A stretch of DNA of 64,000 nucleotides, from positions 1 through 64,000 of the forward strand of contig JAKSDK010000356.1 in assembly GCA_022360095.1 (NCBI GenBank). Direction: 5' to 3'. Origin of the DNA: Phycisphaerales bacterium. GTDB taxonomy: Bacteria; Planctomycetota; Phycisphaerae; UBA1845; UTPLA1. Position numbers and translations under genes: made by a program. Below the pieces are notes generated by a model. The model saw only the letters and a program-made list of their open reading frames with translations, was not told the DNA's origin and ran no database searches. Below are positions 16,839 through 26,600 of the stretch, piece by piece (position 1 is the stretch's first letter; the number at the start of each line of letters is the position of its first letter).

Positions 16839-18737
16839 ATGATGCGCCAGAGAAAGCTACCGTTTTTCCTAACCGTGTTGATCGCCTTTTCGGCCGTTCC
16901 GTTCGCGCAAGCGTTCGACAAGGACGACGACGCGAAGAAGCTCGTCGAAGAGAAAGTCGAAAAGAAAGACGAGAAGAAGGTCGATCCGATCAAGAAGCTG
17001 GTCGAGGTCAGAATCGATCCGTTCCTCGTCGCGGCCAGATCGCTCAACATTCCGTTGCCCGGTCGGATCAACACGATCAGCGAGTTGCTGGAGCGATTCA
17101 AGAAATACGGCGAAGACGACGAGGTCGGAGCGGTCCTGCTGAACATGGACGGTCTGAACCTTGGCCTGCCCGATGTTGAAGAGTTGCGAGCCGGCATCGC
17201 CGAGCTTCGCAAGGCCGACAAAAAAGTGCTCGCCTTTCTCAACTCCGGTGACCCGATGGGGTATCTGCTGGCATGCCAGGCCGATGAGGTGGCCATTGCG
17301 CCGTCAGGCTCGCTCGCCATTCCCGGCATCGGTCGGGTGTTCCCGTTCCTGCGCGGCATGTACCAGATGCAGGGCATCGAGTTCGACGTCATCACCGCCG
17401 GCCGCTTCAAGTACCCCGGCTTCGTCAACAGCCGTGGACCGAACAAGTATTTCAGAGAGGAGTTCGAAGGCATCCTCGACGACTGGTATGAGGATTACGT
17501 CAAGTTCATCGCCGAAGGCCGTGGCCTGTCGGAAGAGAAGGTGAAGGAGATCATCGACATCGCCATCTTCGACGCCGAAAGGGCGAAGAACCGAAACCTT
17601 GTCGATGTTATCACCTATTACGAAGAATATCGCGATCGCATCCTCCGCCGCCACAAGTACAAGAAGGCGCGCGACTTCGGCTCTGATTTCTCGAAGATCG
17701 TCTCCCTGAACGATCTGCTCAACGCATGGCAGAAGCAGGTCAAGCAGGCCCAGAAGCGCTACACCGAGGTCGGCCCCAAGATTGCCGTCCTTCATGCCCG
17801 TGGGCCGATTGTCGACATGAGTCTCGGCGCCAGCTTCTCCACCATGATGGTGATGCGTGACGATTTCGTGAAAACGATCGAGCGGATTCGCAAGAACAAG
17901 ACCATCCGAGCCGTCGTGTTGCACATCGACAGCCCGGGCGGCTCCGGCCATGCGTCGGACGTGATCTGGCAGAAGCTCCGCGAGCTGGACGAAGAGAAGC
18001 CGCTGATCGTCAGCATGGGTTCCGTCGCAGGCTCCGGCGGCTATTACATCGCCTGTCCCGGACGGCTTATCTTTGCCCAGCCGACGACCATCACCGGCTC
18101 CATCGGCGTCCTGACCATTCTCGCGAATCAGGCGTCGGCCATTAATCGGGCAGACGTGAACGTCGCCGAGATGAAACGCGGCGCGCGATCGTTGCTCGGC
18201 ACCGGCCATTGCGACATGCTGCCGAAGGATCGCGATTTCATTCAGAAGCTCATCCTGGACTTTTACGAGATCTTCCTCGATCGCGTGGCGATGACGCGCA
18301 AGATGCCCAAGGAAGAAGTCCGCAAGGTCGCCGGAGGCCGAATTTACACCGGCCGACAGGCGCTTGAGATCGGCCTGGTCGATCGACTCGGTGGTCTGGA
18401 AGATGCAGTCGCGGCCGCGCGCGATATGGCCGACATCCCGCCCAGCGCCGAGATCAAGCTGGTTCACTATCCGCGACCGGCCTCGATCGGCGACCTGCTC
18501 TTCGGCGGCGGCCTTCCGATGATGTCGATGGAGGCGATGCAGCGTGCCCAGACCCCGGCGCCGCGCATCTCGTTCGACCGCCAGCTTCGCTTCTTCTCGC
18601 AGGTCGCCCGGCCTCTGTGCTGGATGGCGATGCCCGAGACGAGTTTGCTGCCCGCGCCCGCGCGGCCGTTGCAGTCGGCCCAGGAATTGTTGGGGCTGCC
18701 GACGGGTGTTGAGCCGGCGGCGCTCCCGTTGCCTTGA
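16839..18737 (+). CDS. sppA: Signal peptide peptidase SppA (long, two-domain type)
   Basis: 632 residues; GAGGGAG precedes ATG 16839. Residues 1-25 are a signal sequence, then a short Lys/Glu linker. SppA cuts leftover signal peptides in the membrane. The long form uses a Lys in the first repeat and a Ser in the second: here Lys191 in GRFKYPG and Ser399 in VAGSGGYY, followed by TGSIGV, spaced as in the enterobacterial protein. The HIDSPGG motif in the second half supports the fold. The last ~110 residues are a Pro/Ala-rich extension. A hairpin terminator lies ~180 bp downstream. Confidence 0.92.
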   Translation: MMRQRKLPFFLTVLIAFSAVPFAQAFDKDDDAKKLVEEKVEKKDEKKVDPIKKLVEVRIDPFLVAARSLNIPLPGRINTISELLERFKKYGEDDEVGAVLLNMDGLNLGLPDVEELRAGIAELRKADKKVLAFLNSGDPMGYLLACQADEVAIAPSGSLAIPGIGRVFPFLRGMYQMQGIEFDVITAGRFKYPGFVNSRGPNKYFREEFEGILDDWYEDYVKFIAEGRGLSEEKVKEIIDIAIFDAERAKNRNLVDVITYYEEYRDRILRRHKYKKARDFGSDFSKIVSLNDLLNAWQKQVKQAQKRYTEVGPKIAVLHARGPIVDMSLGASFSTMMVMRDDFVKTIERIRKNKTIRAVVLHIDSPGGSGHASDVIWQKLRELDEEKPLIVSMGSVAGSGGYYIACPGRLIFAQPTTITGSIGVLTILANQASAINRADVNVAEMKRGARSLLGTGHCDMLPKDRDFIQKLILDFYEIFLDRVAMTRKMPKEEVRKVAGGRIYTGRQALEIGLVDRLGGLEDAVAAARDMADIPPSAEIKLVHYPRPASIGDLLFGGGLPMMSMEAMQRAQTPAPRISFDRQLRFFSQVARPLCWMAMPETSLLPAPARPLQSAQELLGLPTGVEPAALPLP

Positions 18738-18918
18738 GGCGAGGGGCCAAGGGGTCGAGGGATCAAGGGACCAGGGGATTGGCGTTGCCTTCCTTGCTCC
18801 CGTGTGAGCTTGAGAAGTTACGCAAAAACCCGGACGGCGGCCTAGTCCGAATCTTCCCCCCCCTTGTAGGGGGGGACTGAGGGGGGGGTAGAGGGGCGAG
18901 CAAATCGACCAAAAATTA
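18738..18918. repeat. G-run and C/G-run tract after sppA
   Basis: 18738-18780 has five runs of 3-4 G separated by short spacers. 18856-18888 holds C8, TTGTA, G7, ACTGA, G8, which can fold as a C:G hairpin or a G-quadruplex. It looks like a dispersed genomic repeat, not a gene. Confidence 0.5.
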
Positions 18919-18962
18919 GACGGCGGCCCGTCAAAGTTGACGCGGCCGCCGTCCTTCTTTTA
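18919..18962 (+). terminator. Rho-independent terminator after sppA
   Basis: The arms GACGGCGGC (18919-18927) and GCCGCCGTC (18945-18953) are perfect complements and are followed by CTTCTTTTAG. Confidence 0.65.
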
Positions 18963-19049
18963 GCTTATCCGATGATCTTTACAAGGCGGCCCGCATGACC
19001 GCATCACGCGCGGTCATCGCGGACCCGCTTAGCGGGCGACACACCTGTC

Positions 19050-19400
19050 CTACTCTTGCGACGCCTCCACCGTCTGAGTTTCTTTGTCCTCCGGCTCCGT
19101 CGCACCGCCCTCCGACGCTCTTGCTTCGTCCTCGACCATAACCTCGTCGAACGATTCTTCCTCGTCCGGTTTCACTCTCAGATACTGAAAGTGTGGTCCT
19201 TCGTAAGTGACTTCGATCATATAAGTCTTGTCCTCGTCGGTTGGGACGCAACTGTTGATGATGTTCGAGGCCACGGTCAGCGCGTAGTTCAGCGCCGCCG
19301 TCAGTCGGCTGCTCAATCGGTGGTATGGCCGGTGCAGGTCCAACTGCAACGGCTCGTCGGACATCTGCTCGTGCTTGAACATGATCTCGCGCCGAAACAT
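19050..19400 (-). CDS. Small acidic protein of unknown function, next to the KAP-LRR gene
   Basis: 116 residues; ATGs at 19400, 19382 and 19364 are possible starts, and none has a strong site. The N-terminal ~75 residues look folded (RPYHRLSSRLTAALNYALTV, then YMIEVTYEGPHFQYLRV), and the C-terminal ~40 are Glu/Asp-rich and probably disordered. No family recognised. It lies 96 bp downstream of the KAP-LRR gene on the same strand and may be its partner. A competing frame on the same strand (18979-19500) is Arg/Pro-rich and looks like a shadow. Confidence 0.55.
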   Translation of the reverse strand: MFRREIMFKHEQMSDEPLQLDLHRPYHRLSSRLTAALNYALTVASNIINSCVPTDEDKTYMIEVTYEGPHFQYLRVKPDEEESFDEVMVEDEARASEGGATEPEDKETQTVEASQE

Positions 19401-19496
19401 CAGATGCGACAGACAACCCCCGGCGACGGCGAGGAGATCGCTGTCCGCCCAGCAGTCGTCCTCTCTCGGGCGCGGCTCTGATCAAGGCAGATCGCC

Positions 19497-21902
19497 TCAA
19501 TCAGAAGCGCGCCGACGGCGCTCGATCGCCTCGAAGAGCCGCTTTTCGCCTGCTTGCGTAACTTTGGTCCCGACCACGTACAGGCCTTTGAGCTCCGTGC
19601 AGGCCTCAAGATGGGCCAGCCCCGCGTCGGTGATCTGCGTATTCCTCAGATCGAGCGTTTGCAGCGCGGTGAGCTTTTCGAGGTGGATCAGTCCCCGGTC
19701 GGTGATCTGCGTATTTCTCAGGGAGAGCGATTGCAGTGCGGTGAGTTTTTGGAGATAGGCCAGCCCCGCGCCGGTGATCCGTGTCCTCCTCAGGTCGAGC
19801 TTTTGCAGTGCGGTGAGTTTTTGGAGATGGGCCAGCCCCGCGTCTGTGATCTGCGTGCCTTCCAGGTATAGTTTTTGCAGTGCGGTGAGTTTTTGGAGGT
19901 GGGCCAGCCCCGCGTCTGTGATCCGCGTGTCGTCCAGGTAGAGCCTTTTCAGTACGGTGAGTTTTTGGAGATGGGCCAACCCTGCGTCGGTGATCTGCGT
20001 GCCTTCCAAGTCCAGCATTTGCAGTGTGGTGAGTTTTTCCAGGTGGGCCAACTCGGCGTTTTTGATCTGAGCCCCATTCAGGTTGAGTGCTTGCAGCGCG
20101 GTGAGGGCCGACAGCGGCTTCAGGTTGCGTAAGTCGGTGAAAGCTAAACCCAACTCGCGAACCTGTGGCAGGTCCTCAGGTTGAAGCGAGGCGACAGGTT
20201 TGTCCAGTTGACGTGCGATTGCGCTGAGCAGGGTCGGCGTCATATCCGCCATGGGGTGCGCCGCTTCCCGCACGGCTTCACGGGCATCGCCTTCAGATTG
20301 GGGGCGGGATACGGCTTTTGCCGCTTGCGGACGGCGTTCCTCCTTACCAGAACTGTCGATGACCGCGGCAGCGGCGACGTCCGGAGAGAATGGAATCGCT
20401 AACAGATCCCACAAGTGCGGCTGGTCGAACAGCGGAATCGGTTCCCCGCTGTCGCGGTAACGCGGAAGTGACACCTTGAGCATTTCGTAGTCCTGGTCGT
20501 CTGACGACGACTGCTCCCGCTTATCGGAAGTGTGTTCCGCGGTTTCGTCTTCCGCCCGACGACCGGGCCTTCGGAAATCCGGATGCGCCGCAATGAACTG
20601 TGACCAACGTTCGAAGAAGGCCAATGCCTCGCCCTCGCGGAGCAACGTGGCCGACTTGGGCACGTACTTTCGCAGCACGCGCTGCATCAGGTACACCTGA
20701 CAGCCCTGTGTGAAACGCAGAGCCTCATTGCCGCCCAGTTCGTCATGGCGGGCCGCCGCCGTTGCGCGCAAGAGTGTGCTGTTTAGCAGCCGCTTGACCT
20801 CGCGGGGATTGTCTTCGGCCAGCCTGCCAATCTTCTCCTCAATAACCTCCTTGTAACGCTTATTCGAGCCGGTGAGATTGTCCGACCAATATTCGTCGGC
20901 AACTTTGTTCATGATGGCGATCTGGTGTTCGAGGTAGCCTTCCATCTGCTTCTGACTGGGCGGGATGTCGACTTCAACCTGGAACATTTTGTCCAGGTAG
21001 TGCTCCGGTTTGGCTTCGCCCAGTCCTTTGTCGTCGTAGTGATGCCTGACGACCGCGTCTACGACTTCGCGATCCAGCCCAACGACGAAGATCAATTGTG
21101 GGATGTTTAGATAAAGCTTGAGGGCTTCGAGCACTTCCAGTACGACTTCCGGCAGACAACGATCGAGGTCATCAATGAAAATGACCATACGCTCGTCATT
21201 GGCGAGCGAGGCCCTGACCCACTCTCGCAGCGCGGTCTCGAACTCGTTGAGAAAGGCCTTTTCAGGGTGAGACGTCTGGCGGTAGTCCTCGGCGATCTTC
21301 GACAATGCGTCGAGATCGACTTTTGCTTCACCACTGATTTTCTGGCCGGTGGCACCAGCCTCAGCCCCGACCTTCAATTCGGTGCTGGCAAGAATGTTGA
21401 GAAACGACCGTCCGAGGAAGAGGCCGAACTTCCGGGCCGCGCTGACCACGGTGTGCAGCGAGGCCCCGCGTACGTCGATGGCTTTGAGGATGACCTCGGC
21501 GATGAGCCCGCGCCAGACGTCTTCGCGCTTGGTGTACTTCCACGGGTCGAACCAGACCGTCCGCGTGCGGCAATGGTCCTTGCGCCTGGTCTTGCTGAGC
21601 TGGCTCCATTCACCCAGACGATCGCTCAGCCAGCGCATAGCGGAGCTTTTGCCCGTGCCCCAGTCGCCGTAGACGGCCACCGCCAACGGGGGCCGGGTGT
21701 TTTTGTGGCGGATGATGTCGTACACCGCGCCGAGACGGGAATTCAGCATAAAGGAGTCCGTCTCGCGCATTTCGATTTTTTCATCTTCGCGCAGGATCGG
21801 GTGATCCGACAGAATCGTCATGCGCGGCGGCTTGAGCGTTGGGTTTTCGTTGGGCTCGGCCATGCCTCTCTCGCTCCGGACCTGCATGACAGAATAAGGC
21901 AT
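19497..21902 (-). CDS. KAP family P-loop NTPase fused to leucine-rich repeats
   Basis: 801 residues from the longest frame; an ATG at 21863 (MAEPNENP) is an equally good start. The KAP core has Walker A GDWGTGKSS (79-87), the FDPWKY motif (118-123) and Walker B VIFIDDLDRC (240-249). Most KAP proteins carry membrane helices inserted between the Walker motifs; I see none here, so this one may be soluble. A ~100-residue polar linker leads to about eight 24-residue LRRs (LDLEGTQITDAGLAHLQKLT type, residues ~600-790). KAP NTPases include the phage-exclusion protein PifA. A P-loop NTPase with C-terminal LRRs has the form of an NLR-like sensor. The defence role is inference. Confidence 0.85.
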   Translation of the reverse strand: MPYSVMQVRSERGMAEPNENPTLKPPRMTILSDHPILREDEKIEMRETDSFMLNSRLGAVYDIIRHKNTRPPLAVAVYGDWGTGKSSAMRWLSDRLGEWSQLSKTRRKDHCRTRTVWFDPWKYTKREDVWRGLIAEVILKAIDVRGASLHTVVSAARKFGLFLGRSFLNILASTELKVGAEAGATGQKISGEAKVDLDALSKIAEDYRQTSHPEKAFLNEFETALREWVRASLANDERMVIFIDDLDRCLPEVVLEVLEALKLYLNIPQLIFVVGLDREVVDAVVRHHYDDKGLGEAKPEHYLDKMFQVEVDIPPSQKQMEGYLEHQIAIMNKVADEYWSDNLTGSNKRYKEVIEEKIGRLAEDNPREVKRLLNSTLLRATAAARHDELGGNEALRFTQGCQVYLMQRVLRKYVPKSATLLREGEALAFFERWSQFIAAHPDFRRPGRRAEDETAEHTSDKREQSSSDDQDYEMLKVSLPRYRDSGEPIPLFDQPHLWDLLAIPFSPDVAAAAVIDSSGKEERRPQAAKAVSRPQSEGDAREAVREAAHPMADMTPTLLSAIARQLDKPVASLQPEDLPQVRELGLAFTDLRNLKPLSALTALQALNLNGAQIKNAELAHLEKLTTLQMLDLEGTQITDAGLAHLQKLTVLKRLYLDDTRITDAGLAHLQKLTALQKLYLEGTQITDAGLAHLQKLTALQKLDLRRTRITGAGLAYLQKLTALQSLSLRNTQITDRGLIHLEKLTALQTLDLRNTQITDAGLAHLEACTELKGLYVVGTKVTQAGEKRLFEAIERRRRASD

Positions 21903-21959
21903 TCCGGGTCGTTTGTCATTCGGGCCGAATCAGACCACAACATGCTCGATCCTGACTGC

Positions 21960-22013
21960 CCTGAAAGGGCTATGCCCTCCAGCCCAGGGTTGCGCCGAAG
22001 GCGCTACCCTGGG
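21960..22013. repeat. Dispersed REP-like double hairpin
   Basis: GCCCTGAAAGGGC forms a small hairpin, followed by a longer one with arms CCCAGGGT(T)GCGCC (21983-21996) and GGCGC(T)ACCCTGGG (22000-22013). I recall similar CCTGAAAGGG ... AGCCCAGGG elements scattered through planctomycete genomes. Confidence 0.5.
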
Positions 22014-22028
22014 TTCGCTTTTTGCTTC

Positions 22029-22059
22029 AAAGCCCCGGGCACGTGTGCCCGGGGCTTTT
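22029..22059. terminator. Strong hairpin, probable terminator of the kelch gene
   Basis: The arms AAAGCCCCGGGCAC (22029-22042) and GTGCCCGGGGCTTT (22045-22058) are perfect 14-bp complements. It sits just downstream of the minus-strand gene ending at 22109. Close relatives of this hairpin occur at 26797 and 48712. Confidence 0.6.
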
Positions 22060-22108
22060 GCCGTTGGCGCGCAAGAGCGTTCGGACACCAACCGCTTTCT
22101 AAAGGAGA

Positions 22109-23497
22109 TCAAGGCAGGCCGGAGATCAGGGCGTTGACAAACATCTGAATGTCACGGGCGTCTAACGAGTGATCCCCATTCGTGTCGGCGGCGCAGCGTT
22201 CCAAGGAGGAGGCCGTGTCGGGATCGATGAGGACGCCGACAAACGGCAGGACGTCCAGCTCGTTCAGAATGGTGTCGTTGTTCATGTCGCCGAGTTTGAT
22301 CAGCGTCGGCGTGAAGATCTCGACGGCATTCGAGGGGAACGCCATGTTCAAAAAGGGAACGCCGCCATCGATGAGCAGAATACGGTCATCGGGCAAAAGC
22401 ACCGCGGCGAAGTCGTCGTGGGGGTGGTTCATCGTAGTGACGAAGGGCCAATCCCCGGTCGCTCCATCGTAAACAGCGGCGTAGTCCAGCTCGGTATCGA
22501 CGCCGGAGACCTGCTGTTCGCCGCCGAAGATGATGGCGAAACGGTCGAGCGCGACGATCTGGTGGTCGGAGATGCCGTTGGCAAGGCCCGGTGGGGGGGC
22601 CGTCGGTGTGATGATGTCGGTCACCGGATCATAGCGGTAGGACAGATCGACGGTGTCGCCGTTGGTAATGTGTTGACCGGCGACAATCAGGACCGTGCCG
22701 TCGTTTAACAACGTCGCCGCCAAATCGTCCACGCCGATGGTCAGCGTGGCGGACAGAAGTGTACTCATGGTGGCGTCGGGGTTAAGCAATTCGAGTGTCG
22801 TCGACCCGTTTCCGTTTCCGGCGATGAGAAGGACGCGATGCAGGCCGGGACCGTCATGGTCCGGCAGCGCGACCGCGGCATGGGCCGCACGTGTCCGTTG
22901 CAGCGCGAAGCTCACGGACCAGGTGTCCGTCGTGGGGTCGAAGATTTGCCACGTGCCGCCCCCCGCGACGACGACGCGGCCGTCCGGAAGAAGCGAGGCC
23001 GTGTGGTCGGTTCTCTGCGTAGACATGGCCGGGCCGGCCTGGATCGTCCCTGTGAGCGGATCGAAGATTTCCACCGAGTTGATCGGCGTCCCGGGGTTGG
23101 TTCCCGTGGCGTTGGTTCGGCCGCCCGTGATCAGGACGCGGCCGTCTTGCAGGGTGGTTTGGGTATGGCTGCTGCGTGCGACGGACAGAGAAGGCGTCAC
23201 CATCGGTCCGCCGCCGGTGGGTTGGAAAGAGGCCGAAAACGAATTCGCGACGGGATCGAAAAAAGACAAATCGCTCAGCGAAACCAAGGTGGCCGGGATG
23301 AGGTTGATTCGCATGCCGCCCGACACCATGACCTGACCGTTTTGCAGCAGGCTGGCACGGTGAAAAAAACGGTTGGCCGTGTCGTTGCCGGTGTCCGAAA
23401 ATGTTCCGCCGATGACGTCACCGCCGACGAGTCCGCAGCCGACGGTCATCACGGTGATGCAGGTCAGGCAGGTTGAAAGGATCACGCGCGGCTTCAA
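22109..23497 (-). CDS. Kelch / beta-propeller lipoprotein with dockerin-like C-terminus
   Basis: 462 residues. I start at TTG 23497, where ACGGAGGG stands 5-6 bp upstream and the product begins with a clean lipoprotein signal (MKPRVILSTC ... VMTVGC); the frame runs on to 23548 without a site. Residues ~45-400 are kelch-type blades, with repeated units such as QTTLQDGRVLITGG, TASLLPDGRVVVAGG and DDRILLIDGG, implying a six- or seven-bladed propeller. The last ~60 residues hold two EF-hand-like loops (GDMNNDTILNELDV and DTNGDHSLDARDI), a dockerin type I pattern. Probably a surface-exposed binding protein. Ligand unknown. Confidence 0.75.
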   Translation of the reverse strand: MKPRVILSTCLTCITVMTVGCGLVGGDVIGGTFSDTGNDTANRFFHRASLLQNGQVMVSGGMRINLIPATLVSLSDLSFFDPVANSFSASFQPTGGGPMVTPSLSVARSSHTQTTLQDGRVLITGGRTNATGTNPGTPINSVEIFDPLTGTIQAGPAMSTQRTDHTASLLPDGRVVVAGGGTWQIFDPTTDTWSVSFALQRTRAAHAAVALPDHDGPGLHRVLLIAGNGNGSTTLELLNPDATMSTLLSATLTIGVDDLAATLLNDGTVLIVAGQHITNGDTVDLSYRYDPVTDIITPTAPPPGLANGISDHQIVALDRFAIIFGGEQQVSGVDTELDYAAVYDGATGDWPFVTTMNHPHDDFAAVLLPDDRILLIDGGVPFLNMAFPSNAVEIFTPTLIKLGDMNNDTILNELDVLPFVGVLIDPDTASSLERCAADTNGDHSLDARDIQMFVNALISGLP

Positions 23498-23634
23498 GTT
23501 CGCCCTCCGTCTTCCATTTATCTTATCAACGAACTTCGTGATCGACAATTTGGCCTGTCCGGTCCTGTTACTTTCTTGTGGTGAATGACCTCATGTCCTA
23601 ACATGGAAACGGTCGAGCGAACAGGAGGTCGTTG

Positions 23635-26600
23635 GTGGGAAAAGGACCGTGGTGTTTTCCGGTGCTGTTGTTTTTGACCGCCGGTCTTTCCCTTGCCCAA
23701 TCGACACGCCCACCCGTCACGGCGGCGTCGGCGACCGGCGCCAAGCAAGTTGAAGACCTCCTGGAAAAGGCTGATCCGGAGGCGGATGACTGGACGACGG
23801 AGGTTCAAGCGCATCGAGCGGACGTTCAGCTGAAGGCGTTGTCCAAGGTGCTGGTCCAGCAGCGCGAGGCGTTGACCGATCGGCTCAGCTCCTTCTTTAC
23901 CGATGACTGCCGGATGACGCATCTGCGGCCCGAAAAAATGACGACTCGGACCGTCGGCCGGGTTCGCGTTCGAAGGGTTGAAGAGGACGGTTTTTCCAGC
24001 CTTTCGAAAACGGATGCCACGTCGGCGTTTTCGAGTTTGCTGGCACCGCATCACAAGACCGCCGCGATGCGAGTCAAGTTCAAGACCGTCAGTGTCGAGC
24101 CATCCAGTGCATCCGAATTCAATACGATCGTCTTCTTTCAGGCCTTTTCGGAGGGAGCCGGTACGCGGGTGCAACAGAATGCAACCTGGTCGATCGAGTG
24201 GGTCAAAAAGCCCGAGACCGAGCGTCCCCTGATCAAGGCCCTGACTCCACTCCGATTCGACGAGACCGAGTGTTCCAAGCCGATGTTCGACGACTGCACC
24301 CGATCCGTCATTACGAATCAGGAGACGTGGTTTCCCCAACTCGCCCTTGGCAGTGAATATTGGTACGGCCGGATCGACGCGGTGGGGGAGATCAATTTCA
24401 TGGGACAGAACGGGATCGCCGTCGGGGACGTCAACGGTGACGGGTTGGACGACCTCTACGTGGGGCTGGGAACCGGGCTGCCGAACAAACTTTTCATTCA
24501 GAACCCGGACGGGTCCGTGCGGGATACCGCCCATGACGCCGGTGTCGCGTGGCTGGACGATACCAAAGGCGTCCTGCTCGTCGACATGAATAACGACGGT
24601 GATCAAGACCTTGTCTGTGCGATGGGGCATACGATCGTCTATTGCGAGAACGACGGGACCGGACGATTCAGACCGCGTCATGGGCTGAAGGCGGGTACGC
24701 CTGCGTCGTTTTACTCGCTGGCGGCTGCGGATTACGACGCGGACGGGGACCTTGACCTCTATGCATGCCGTTACGTCAAGGTGCGCTACGGCATCAGTGT
24801 GCCGATCCCTTTTTATGATGCAAACAACGGCCCCACGAACGTGCTGATCCGAAACGAAGGCAATCGCGGACTCAAAGATGCGACGCGCGACGCCGGGTTG
24901 CACGTGAACAACGCGCGATTCAGCCTTGCGGCGACGTGGCTCGATTATGACAACGACGGCGATCCGGACTTGTATGTGGCCAACGACTTCGGACGAAACA
25001 ATCTGTATCGCAACGACGGCGGTAAGTTTAAGGATGTCGCGGCCGAGACCGGGAGCGAGGATCAGGCGGCAGGCATGGGAATCAGTTGGGCCGATTACGA
25101 CCTCGACGGCGATTTCGATCTTTACGTCACCAACATGTTTTCCTCGGCGGGACGGCGCATCGCTTACCAATCACGGTTCATGCCCGAAGCGACGTTGAAG
25201 GACCGAGGCGGCGCGCAGCGGCACAGCCTGGGCAACACCCTGCTGGCCAACCAGGGTGACGGAACGTTTCGTGACGAGTCAGAGGCGGCCGGCGTGCGGA
25301 TGGGGCGCTGGGCCTGGGGCGCGATGTTCGTCGATTTCAACAACGACGGTTATGACGACCTGATGGTCCCGAACGGCTTCATCACCAATGAACACAAGGA
25401 TGATTTGTGAAGTTTCTTCTGGCGTCGCGTTGCGTCGCAATCACCGGTGGCCGATACCCGAGAAACGGCGAAGCAGCAGACCAGAGACTACGTAAAAGGC
25501 TGGGCGGCGATGACGGCGCTCATGCATCAAGGCAAGTCCTGGAGTGGGAACGAACGGAACTGCAGCTACCTCAATCTGGCCGATGGGAGTTTCGTCGATG
25601 TTTCCTCCTTGGGTGGATTGGATTTTCCGGACGACGGCCGCTCACTCGCCGTGAGTGATTGGGATGGTGACGGTGACCTCGATGTCTGGCTAAAAAACCG
25701 AACGGGGCCTCAGCTCCGATTTTTGCGCAATAATCAACAGACGGATCATCGCTTCATCGCGCTAAAGCTGAAAGGCAAGACATGCAATCGGGACGCCGTC
25801 GGCGCCAAGGTCACGGTAGAGGCCGGGGGGCGTACGATGACGCGTACACTCCTCGCCGGTGAAGGATATCTGGCGCAATCAAGCAAATGGCTGCATTTCG
25901 GCCTCGGCGAGGCCGACGCTGTGAGTCGAGTTGAGATTACCTGGCCTGACGGGGCGCGGCAGGAACTCGGGGCGCTGGTAGTCAATCGGCGTTATCACGT
26001 GGAACAGTATGGCCGGGCTGTCTCGGTCCCGAACAATCGTTCAATGGCTTCGCCCATTAAACCGGCCGATGTGCCGGATCACGACGGCGCGGCGCGCATT
26101 GTCTTGAAAGTGCCTCTGCCCATGCCTCCTGACATTCGGAGGGTCCTTGGCGATCGGAACGACGGTTCGGTCAAGCTTCTAAACCTTTGGGCCCACTGGT
26201 GCCGTCCTTGTCGTGAAGAATTGAGTTTGTTGATGGAGCGCCAAGCGGAGCTTACCAAGGCAGGGCTCGAAGTCATCGCCCTGAACCTGGACAAACCGGA
26301 GGATCAAAAGAACGCAAAGACATGGTTTCAGAAAACATTGGGCTCACCGTCGGCGACGACACGATTCACGTTGGCGGTTCCGGAAGCCGGTTTTGTGGAA
26401 TCGCTCGATTCCATTTTCCACCACGTCCGCGACAAAGAGGGCAACTGGTCACTGCCGACGAGTTTCTTGATTGATCCTCAAGGGGGCCTGCAGATTATCT
26501 ATCTTGGACCCGTTTCCGTCGATCGACTTTTGACGGATGCCCAAAGCTACGGCCGCAATGCGATTCGCGCGCATCTTCGGGGACCGTACCCGGGCCGCTG

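Noticed and set aside
17304-18467. Minus-strand frame of 387 codons
   Set aside because: Antisense to sppA, whose catalytic residues are intact; no ribosome site and no family.
18979-19500. 173-codon minus-strand frame overlapping the small KAP neighbour
   Set aside because: Arg/Pro-rich translation typical of a shadow frame; the acidic frame at 19050-19400 is more protein-like.
19560-20130. Regular ~72-bp DNA repeats, at first CRISPR-like
   Set aside because: They are in frame, have no spacers, and encode the leucine-rich repeats.
23518-25170. Long minus-strand frame (550 codons)
   Set aside because: Antisense to the FG-GAP gene; its repetitive sequence mirrors the Asp-rich repeats of the sense strand.
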